This document shows, one piece after another, positions 7,220 through 11,595 of a DNA stretch of 11,595 bases; the stretch's first letter is position 1, and each line of letters starts with the position of its first letter. Below the pieces are notes generated by a model, which was not told where the DNA came from, did not search any database, and saw only the letters and a list, made by a program, of their open reading frames with translations. A program made the translations under genes and the position numbers. Source of the DNA: JBJXHB01 sp046160725 (lineage in GTDB: Bacteria; Pseudomonadota; Gammaproteobacteria; Burkholderiales; Burkholderiaceae_C); the NCBI GenBank assembly GCA_046160725.1, contig JBJXHB010000074.1, positions 1 to 11,595 on the forward strand, in the 5' to 3' direction.

Positions 7220-7861
7220 ATGACGATGAAGATCCATGCCGACCCGATCACGGTGAACTGCCGCAAGGTGCTCGCCGGCCTGCAGCTGATCGGCGCCCCT
7301 TATGAGCTGGTTCATGTGGACTACTTCAAGGGCGAGCAGAAGGCCGAGCCCTATGTCTCGATCAACCCGATGGCCTCGGTGCCGGCGATGGTCGACGACG
7401 GCTTCGTGCTGTGGGAATCCAATGCCATCCTGCAGTACGCGGCCGACAAGGTCGGCAATGCCAAGGCCTATCCCACCGATCTGCATCGGCGCGCCGACGT
7501 CAACCGCTGGCTGCTGTGGGAATCGTCGAGCTGGTTCCCGAGCTGCTATGTCTTCCTGGTCGAGAACTGCGTGAAGCCGCTGCTCGGCGGCGCGGCGGAT
7601 CCGGCGGTGCTGTCGGCCCAGGCGGCGCAGTTCCACAAGCTGGCCGGCATCCTGGACCAGCGCCTGGCGGGCAGCCGCTGGGTGGCCGGCAGTGACCCCA
7701 CGATTGCCGACATTGCACTGGCCGCGCCGGCCCACCTGCACGGCTGGCAGCAGCTGCCGCTGAACGACCACCCGAACCTGAAGCGCTGGCTGACGGTCGA
7801 CATGGAGAGCCTGCCGTGCTGGAAGGACACCTGGGTCGGCGAAGGATTCAAGACCCGATGA
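7220..7861 (+). CDS. Glutathione S-transferase family protein
   Basis: This 213-residue cytoplasmic protein has the two-domain glutathione transferase layout. The thioredoxin-like N-terminal domain (about 3-80) contains INPMASVPAMVDDG at 48-61, with the cis-Pro at 55, and the glutathione-contacting ESNAIL at 66-71. The helical C-terminal domain (about 87-205) contains TIADIAL at 161-167, the N-capping box of the hydrophobic core. The position where many bacterial relatives place the catalytic Ser lies around ITVNCRK (10-16), which keeps Thr11 and Cys14; which one acts is unclear. The ATG at 7220 is chosen because GAGGAG at 7209-7214 precedes it by 5 nt; an ATG at 7226 is in frame. It is the first gene of a coupled unit with two CmcJ-like oxidoreductases, which suggests conjugation, isomerisation or glutathione-dependent handling of a reactive intermediate rather than general stress defence. 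That role is inference. Confidence 0.92.
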   Translation: MTMKIHADPITVNCRKVLAGLQLIGAPYELVHVDYFKGEQKAEPYVSINPMASVPAMVDDGFVLWESNAILQYAADKVGNAKAYPTDLHRRADVNRWLLWESSSWFPSCYVFLVENCVKPLLGGAADPAVLSAQAAQFHKLAGILDQRLAGSRWVAGSDPTIADIALAAPAHLHGWQQLPLNDHPNLKRWLTVDMESLPCWKDTWVGEGFKTR

Positions 7862-8676
7862 GCACGACACCATCTGTCCGCGCCACGATGCAGTACACGG
7901 TGGATAACGGCATTCCACCGGATTACTACTTCTACGAGCCGGAACCCGGTACCCGGCTCAATCCGCCGGGCACCGATCTGCGCGAGGTGGAGATCCACGA
8001 CGGCTGGTCGCGGGTGAACGAGTTCCACCTCGACCGCGAAGGCTTTGAGCTGCATCCCTTCATCGGGCACTTCGACCAGTACGACGACGACCAGTCGGTC
8101 AAGGCGCGGTTCTACCCGCAGGTGGTCGAGCATGTGATCCGGCACACCGGCGCGCAGCGGGTGGTGGTGTTCGACCACACCATCCGCCGCCGCCTGCCGC
8201 CGGACCTAAAGGTGCAGACCACCGTGAAACGCCCGGCGGTGATGCTGGTGCACAGCGACTACACGCCCAGGAGCGGGCCGCAGCGGGTGCGCGACATCGT
8301 GCCCGACGATGCCGAGGAGCTGCTGAAGCGCCGGGTGGCCTTCTACAACGTGTGGAAGCCGCTGTACCGGCGGGTCGAGGAGCTGCCGCTGGCGATGTGC
8401 GACGCGCAGACCCAGGTCAAGGAAGACCTGCTGCTGATGGAGCTGAAGTACCGCGAGCGCACCGGCGAGATCTACGTGATGCGCTACTCGCCGCAGCACA
8501 AGTGGTGGTACTTCCCGCAGATGGAGGCGAACCAGGCCCTGCTGCTCAAGACCTACGACAGCGAGACCGACGGCCGCGCGCGCTTCATGGGCCACAGCGC
8601 CTTCGAGCATCCCGACACCCGGCCGGACGCGCCGCCGCGCGAGAGCATCGAAGTGCGCACGATGGCGTTCTTCTGA
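7858..8676 (+). CDS. CmcJ/NvfI (AsaB-like) family oxidoreductase, copy 1
   Basis: This 272-residue protein belongs to the family containing CmcJ (cephamycin methoxylation), the fungal endoperoxidase NvfI and AsaB-like proteins, related to non-haem iron oxygenases. The ATG at 7858 overlaps the GST stop in ATGA, with GAAGGA 11 nt upstream; an in-frame ATG at 7816 lies inside the GST gene and is not favoured. Family landmarks are FDHTIRR at 105-111, the HxD pair His132/Asp134 in VHSDYT, PRSGPQRVR at 137-145, FYNVWKPL at 162-169, PLAMCD at 177-182, His214 before WWYF, DSETDGRARF at 234-243, His246, and PPRESIEVR at 259-267 with Arg261 and Arg267. His132, Asp134 and His214 or His246 could form the metal-binding triad. 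No signal peptide or membrane segment is present. The substrate is unknown. Family assignment is firm; the reaction (hydroxylation or another oxidation) is inferred. Confidence 0.88.
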   Translation: MSTTPSVRATMQYTVDNGIPPDYYFYEPEPGTRLNPPGTDLREVEIHDGWSRVNEFHLDREGFELHPFIGHFDQYDDDQSVKARFYPQVVEHVIRHTGAQRVVVFDHTIRRRLPPDLKVQTTVKRPAVMLVHSDYTPRSGPQRVRDIVPDDAEELLKRRVAFYNVWKPLYRRVEELPLAMCDAQTQVKEDLLLMELKYRERTGEIYVMRYSPQHKWWYFPQMEANQALLLKTYDSETDGRARFMGHSAFEHPDTRPDAPPRESIEVRTMAFF

Positions 8677-9530
8677 TGACCGCGGCGGCCGCGCCCGTCC
8701 TCACCCAGCTGAACTATCTGGCGCCGCAGCGCGAGCCGCTGCACACCTATGGGTTCGATCCGCCGGACGGCGCGCCGCGCTTCAACGGCCAGCTGCAGGC
8801 GCATGCGGTGACGATCCACGATGCCCGGGCGCTGGGCGCCCGCGCCAGCCTGGCGGGCACCGGCTTCACGCTGGCCGCGCAGCGCAGCGCGGTGCGCGAC
8901 TTCTGGAACGAGGACGAGCTGCTGCGCCTTGCCTATCCGGAGGCCGAGGCCCTGGTGCGAGAGCTGAGCGGCGCCGTGGGTGCGCGCTGCTTCGATCGCA
9001 CGCGGCGCCGCCGCGCGGCGCACCGCCCACCGCTGGATGGCATGGGCGGCTCGTTCGCGGCGGTGCGCGAACCGGTGGGCCGGGTGCATGCGGACTACAC
9101 GCCGCGCTCGGGCCCGCAGCGGGTGCGCCAGGTGCTGGGCGATGCCGCCGCCGAGCGCGTGCTGCGCGGCCGCTGGGCCATCTACGGCTTGTGGCGGCCG
9201 CTGCTGGACGAACCCTTGCGCGATGCCCCGCTGGCGCTTGCCGATGCCGCCAGCGTGCCGCGCGCGGATCTGGTGCCCAACGACCTCGTCTATCGCGAGC
9301 GCCGGGGCCAGACCTATGCGGTACTGCATCGTGCCGAGCACCGCTGGTACTGGTTTGCGCAGCAATGCCGCGATGAGGTGATCGTGTTCGTGCACTACGA
9401 CAGTGAGCGCGGCGAGGCCGCGATCACCTGTGCCAGCCCGCATACGGCGTTCGAGGATCCGGCCGCGCCGGTCGATGCGCCGCCGCGGCAGAGCCTTGAG
9501 TTGCGCGTGCTGGCCTGGTTTGACGACTGA
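8676..9530 (+). CDS. CmcJ/NvfI (AsaB-like) family oxidoreductase, copy 2, divergent paralogue
   Basis: This 284-residue paralogue of the preceding gene starts at an ATG sharing one base with the upstream stop (TGATG), with no clear ribosome binding site of its own, so translation is probably coupled. It keeps the HxD pair (His138/Asp140 in VHADYT), the identical DYTPRSGPQRVR block, His222 before RWYWF, His256 in PHTAFEDP, and PPRQSLELR with Arg271 and Arg277. It differs at other family positions: IYGLWRPL replaces the usual N-V-W-R/K-P-L, and PLALAD has Ala where copy 1 has Cys. The region before the HxD pair is Ala/Arg-rich and poorly conserved with copy 1, apart from FDRTRRRR matching FDHTIRRR. 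It may be a second enzyme with another substrate or the partner subunit of a heteromer. The family is clear from the C-terminal half; catalytic competence is uncertain. Confidence 0.82.
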   Translation: MTAAAAPVLTQLNYLAPQREPLHTYGFDPPDGAPRFNGQLQAHAVTIHDARALGARASLAGTGFTLAAQRSAVRDFWNEDELLRLAYPEAEALVRELSGAVGARCFDRTRRRRAAHRPPLDGMGGSFAAVREPVGRVHADYTPRSGPQRVRQVLGDAAAERVLRGRWAIYGLWRPLLDEPLRDAPLALADAASVPRADLVPNDLVYRERRGQTYAVLHRAEHRWYWFAQQCRDEVIVFVHYDSERGEAAITCASPHTAFEDPAAPVDAPPRQSLELRVLAWFDD

Positions 9531-9615
9531 TCGGCTCCGCAGTGGCGGCGGCGGCGCGGCCCTGTCACCTCGCCGGTCTACCCTGGTGCAGCTGCCCGCA
9601 CCGGCACATCCACTA

Positions 9616-9644
9616 TTCCCGGTTGCCGTGCCGGGTGCTAGAAC
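9616..9644 (+). promoter_or_regulatory. Weak promoter candidate with internal dyad before the Bug/TctC gene
   Basis: TTCCCG (9616-9621) and TAGAAC (9639-9644) are 17 bases apart, and TGC directly before the second gives an extended -10 shape; a start near 9651 would leave about 24 nt of leader. The spacer holds a perfect dyad, CCCGG (9618-9622), 8 bases, CCGGG (9631-9635), which could be an operator or a chance GC repeat. The rest of the 144-bp gap (9531-9674) shows nothing recognisable. Confidence 0.25.
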
Positions 9645-9674
9645 GCGCCCACACCTCAGCCTGTGGAGACAAGG

Positions 9675-10661
9675 ATGACCCTGCGCCGCCGACATGCCCT
9701 GGCCCTGACACTGGCCGCCCCGCTCGCCCCGCTGTGGTCGCCGGCGCGCGCCCAGAGCGCCTGGCCAAGCAAGCCGATCCGCTACATCGTGCCGTTCGCG
9801 GCCGGCGGCACCACCGACATCCTGGCCCGGGTCGTGGGCGAGCACCTGGCGCGTGCGCTGGGGCAGCCGCTGGTCATCGACAACAAGCCGGGGCAGGGCG
9901 GCTCCGCCGGCGCGGCCGAGCTGGCGCGCGCCGCGCCGGATGGCTACACCATCGGCGGCGGCACCATCAGCTCGCATGCCATCAATGCCACGCTGTACGA
10001 GGGCCGGCTGGGCTATGACCCGGTGGCCAGCTTCGCGCCCATCACCATGTACGCGACACAGCCCAATGTGCTGCTGCTGCACCCCGGCGTGCCGGCGCAG
10101 AACCTGCGGGAGTTCATCGCGCTGCTGAAGGCCAACCCCGACAAGTACAGCTTCGGCTCGGCCGGCAACGGCACCAGCCAGCACATCTCGGGCGAGCTGT
10201 TCAAGGCGATGGCGGGCGTGAAGATGCAGCACATCCCCTACCGCGGTAGCGGCCCGATGATCCCGGAGCTGCTGGGCGGTACGCTGCCGGTGGCGGTGGA
10301 CAACATCGCCACCGCCATACCCCACATCAAGGCCAGCAAGCTGCGCGCCCTGGCCGTCACATCGGCCCAGCGCAGCGGCGTCGCGCCGGATGTGCCCACC
10401 ATGGCCGAGCAAGGTCTGGCCGGCTTCGAGCTGAGCAGTTGGCAGGCGGTGTTCGCACCCGCGGGCACACCGGCACCGATCATCGAGCGGCTGCATGCCG
10501 AGATCGCCCGCATCCTGAAGATGCCGGACGTGGCCAAGCGGCTGACCGACCTCGGCCTGGACCTGTCCGGCATGACCCCGGCCGAGCTCGGCGCCGTGGT
10601 GCGCTCGGATGTGCCGCGGCTGGGCAAGGTGGTCAAGGACAGCGGCGCGCGGGTGGAGTAG
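9675..10661 (+). CDS. Bug/TctC-family tripartite tricarboxylate transporter binding protein
   Basis: This 328-residue periplasmic solute-binding protein belongs to the Bug (TctC) family, which captures carboxylates and many other small molecules for TctAB permeases. The ATG at 9675 is chosen because GGAG (9665-9668) lies 6 nt upstream and a signal peptide begins there: LRRR at 3-6, a hydrophobic core to about 21, and cleavage near ARA-Q at 24-27; a GTG at 9663 in frame would place the ribosome site inside the gene. Family motifs are PIRYIVPFAAGGTTDILAR at 34-52, DNKPGQGGSAGA at 69-80, FGSAGNGTSQH at 160-170, PYRGSGPMIPELLGG at 188-202, and PAGTPAPIIERL near 262-273. No tctA or tctB genes are present here, a common situation for Bug proteins in Burkholderiales. 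It lies 144 bp after the CmcJ-like pair on the same strand, so it may bind a compound of that pathway or a signal, but cotranscription is unproven. Confidence 0.94.
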   Translation: MTLRRRHALALTLAAPLAPLWSPARAQSAWPSKPIRYIVPFAAGGTTDILARVVGEHLARALGQPLVIDNKPGQGGSAGAAELARAAPDGYTIGGGTISSHAINATLYEGRLGYDPVASFAPITMYATQPNVLLLHPGVPAQNLREFIALLKANPDKYSFGSAGNGTSQHISGELFKAMAGVKMQHIPYRGSGPMIPELLGGTLPVAVDNIATAIPHIKASKLRALAVTSAQRSGVAPDVPTMAEQGLAGFELSSWQAVFAPAGTPAPIIERLHAEIARILKMPDVAKRLTDLGLDLSGMTPAELGAVVRSDVPRLGKVVKDSGARVE

Positions 10662-10676
10662 CGGCGCGGCGGGCGG

Positions 10677-11595
10677 TCAGCGGTCGGGCTGATCGAGAAG
10701 CGACGGCTGCTTGACCAGGATGACCGTGCACGGTGCATCCATCGCAACCTTGATCGGGACGGTGGCCACCAGGCGCTGCATCTGCAGGCCATGCGTCGCG
10801 GCACCCATCACGATCATGCTGACATGATTGCCTTGGGCGTAGCGGGTCAGGGTCTGGGCCACGTCGTGGGACTCCAGCACGTGGTACGAAGTCTGATGCC
10901 CGTTCAGGTCCAGACTCCCGGCCCACTGCATCATCACGGCCAGGTGGCGCCGGTGGACCTGCGACTCGCTGCGGTCGGCGTCGGTGTAGCTGGTTTCGCT
11001 GGGCGAGATCACGGTCACACATGCCAGCCGCGCGCCCGGGCGCACGCCAAGTGAATGGGTCACCGCCTGGCGCAGCGCGTGCATCGTGCCGTCGCTCACC
11101 TCTTGGTGGGGTGGCAACGCCACCATCACGATGGGGATCTGCTCGATGTGGTGGGTGGGCATCAGGCTGGGCTGGTAGTGCTTGCCCGCCGCCCTGAGCC
11201 AGCGCTTGAGATGCTCCTTGAAGCTGGTGCCGCGGATGCGCTTGCCACGCGCCGTGACGGTGACGTGGTCTGGGTGCGACAAGTCGAACGCGAGATGGGC
11301 TGCCGATGGGTAGCGGTGCGCCGCTTCATGTTCCAGGCAGCGCAGGATCACCTCTTGCAGCCACTCGGGCAAGTCGCCGCGCCAGGCACGAGGTGGCTTG
11401 GGGTCCATCCACAAGCGCAGACGCAAGCCACTGTCGGTGGTGGGCGAGCCAAAGGGGAGCTCGCCGGTGGCCAGCTCATACAGCATGACGCCGATGGCGA
11501 AGATGTCGCTGCGCGGGTCGCCGCGCACACCCACCACCTGTTCGGGCGCAATCCAGACCGGCGAACCCACCGCCTTGCGCAGTTCTTCGGCCAAC
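10677..11595 (-). CDS. Ser/Thr protein kinase-universal stress protein fusion, N-terminus outside window
   Basis: The window holds the last 305 or so codons of a cytoplasmic two-domain protein. The first part is the C-lobe of a Hanks-type Ser/Thr kinase: the activation-loop end GSPVWIAPEQ, the subdomain IX Asp in DPRSDIFAIGVMLYEL, then LPFG, and HRYPSA with the subdomain XI Arg. The ATP-binding lobe and HRD/DFG motifs lie beyond the right edge. After a basic linker (ARGKRIRG, HLKRWLRAAGKHY) comes a universal stress protein domain from about IPIVMVAL to ILVKQ. Its usual nucleotide motif G-2X-G-9X-G-S/T is degraded: in MGAATHG the second Gly position is Thr and the third is Ala. No membrane segment is visible. 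It converges on the Bug gene with 15 bp between the stops and no visible terminator. Such kinase-Usp fusions occur in Burkholderiales. The true start cannot be seen. Confidence 0.92.
   Translation of the reverse strand, partial: LAEELRKAVGSPVWIAPEQVVGVRGDPRSDIFAIGVMLYELATGELPFGSPTTDSGLRLRLWMDPKPPRAWRGDLPEWLQEVILRCLEHEAAHRYPSAAHLAFDLSHPDHVTVTARGKRIRGTSFKEHLKRWLRAAGKHYQPSLMPTHHIEQIPIVMVALPPHQEVSDGTMHALRQAVTHSLGVRPGARLACVTVISPSETSYTDADRSESQVHRRHLAVMMQWAGSLDLNGHQTSYHVLESHDVAQTLTRYAQGNHVSMIVMGAATHGLQMQRLVATVPIKVAMDAPCTVILVKQPSLLDQPDR

Noticed and set aside
7816..7857. Upstream in-frame ATG adding 14 residues to CmcJ-like copy 1
   Set aside because: It lies inside the GST gene and adds a basic peptide with no family similarity; the ATGA overlap at 7858 is a better start.
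8352..8675. In-frame extension of CmcJ-like copy 2 into copy 1
   Set aside because: The extension is the shifted-frame translation of copy 1, Arg/Ala-rich without motifs; the ATG at 8676 begins the recognisable protein.
8553..10496. Long minus-strand open frame of about 647 codons
   Set aside because: It runs antisense across the second CmcJ-like gene and the Bug gene, both with clear family motifs, and its low-complexity product matches nothing recognisable.

Overview
The window is about 11.6 kb of very GC-rich DNA with tightly packed genes. It looks like a chromosomal accessory catabolic region from a betaproteobacterium of the order Burkholderiales. Three signs point there by family knowledge, without a database search: a Bug/TctC-type binding protein with no permease beside it, a protein kinase fused to a universal stress protein domain, and many transporter and LysR genes. 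No rRNA, tRNA, CRISPR array, insertion sequence, integrase or origin is visible.

Region 1 (1-6084, + strand) reads as one uptake-and-degradation unit. A sulfatase of the choline-sulfatase family, cut by the left edge, is followed after 91 bp by a complete TRAP transporter (dctP, dctQ, dctM, each pair overlapping by ATGA). Eleven bp later comes an amidohydrolase of the N-acyl-D-amino-acid deacylase type. The simplest reading is import of an acidic, possibly sulfated or amide-containing compound, followed by sulfate-ester and amide cleavage. The substrate cannot be read from the sequence.

Region 2 (6157-9530) holds a LysR regulator on the - strand, divergent from a three-gene + strand unit: a glutathione S-transferase-like protein and two tandem paralogues of the CmcJ/NvfI (AsaB-like) oxidoreductase family. 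The three genes overlap by ATGA and TGATG, so they are probably translated as a set. The 106-bp divergent gap contains a T-N11-A dyad that overlaps the best predicted lysR -35 box. This module is the least described part of the window.

Region 3 (9531-11595) holds an orphan tripartite tricarboxylate transporter binding protein on the + strand with its own weak promoter candidate. Converging on it with a 15-bp gap is the C-terminal part of a Ser/Thr kinase-universal stress protein fusion, cut by the right edge.

Main points of interest are the coupled GST plus paired CmcJ-like module with its LysR operator candidate, the sulfatase with an atypical activation motif and a changed substrate-pocket segment, and the degenerate nucleotide motif in the stress domain of the kinase fusion.
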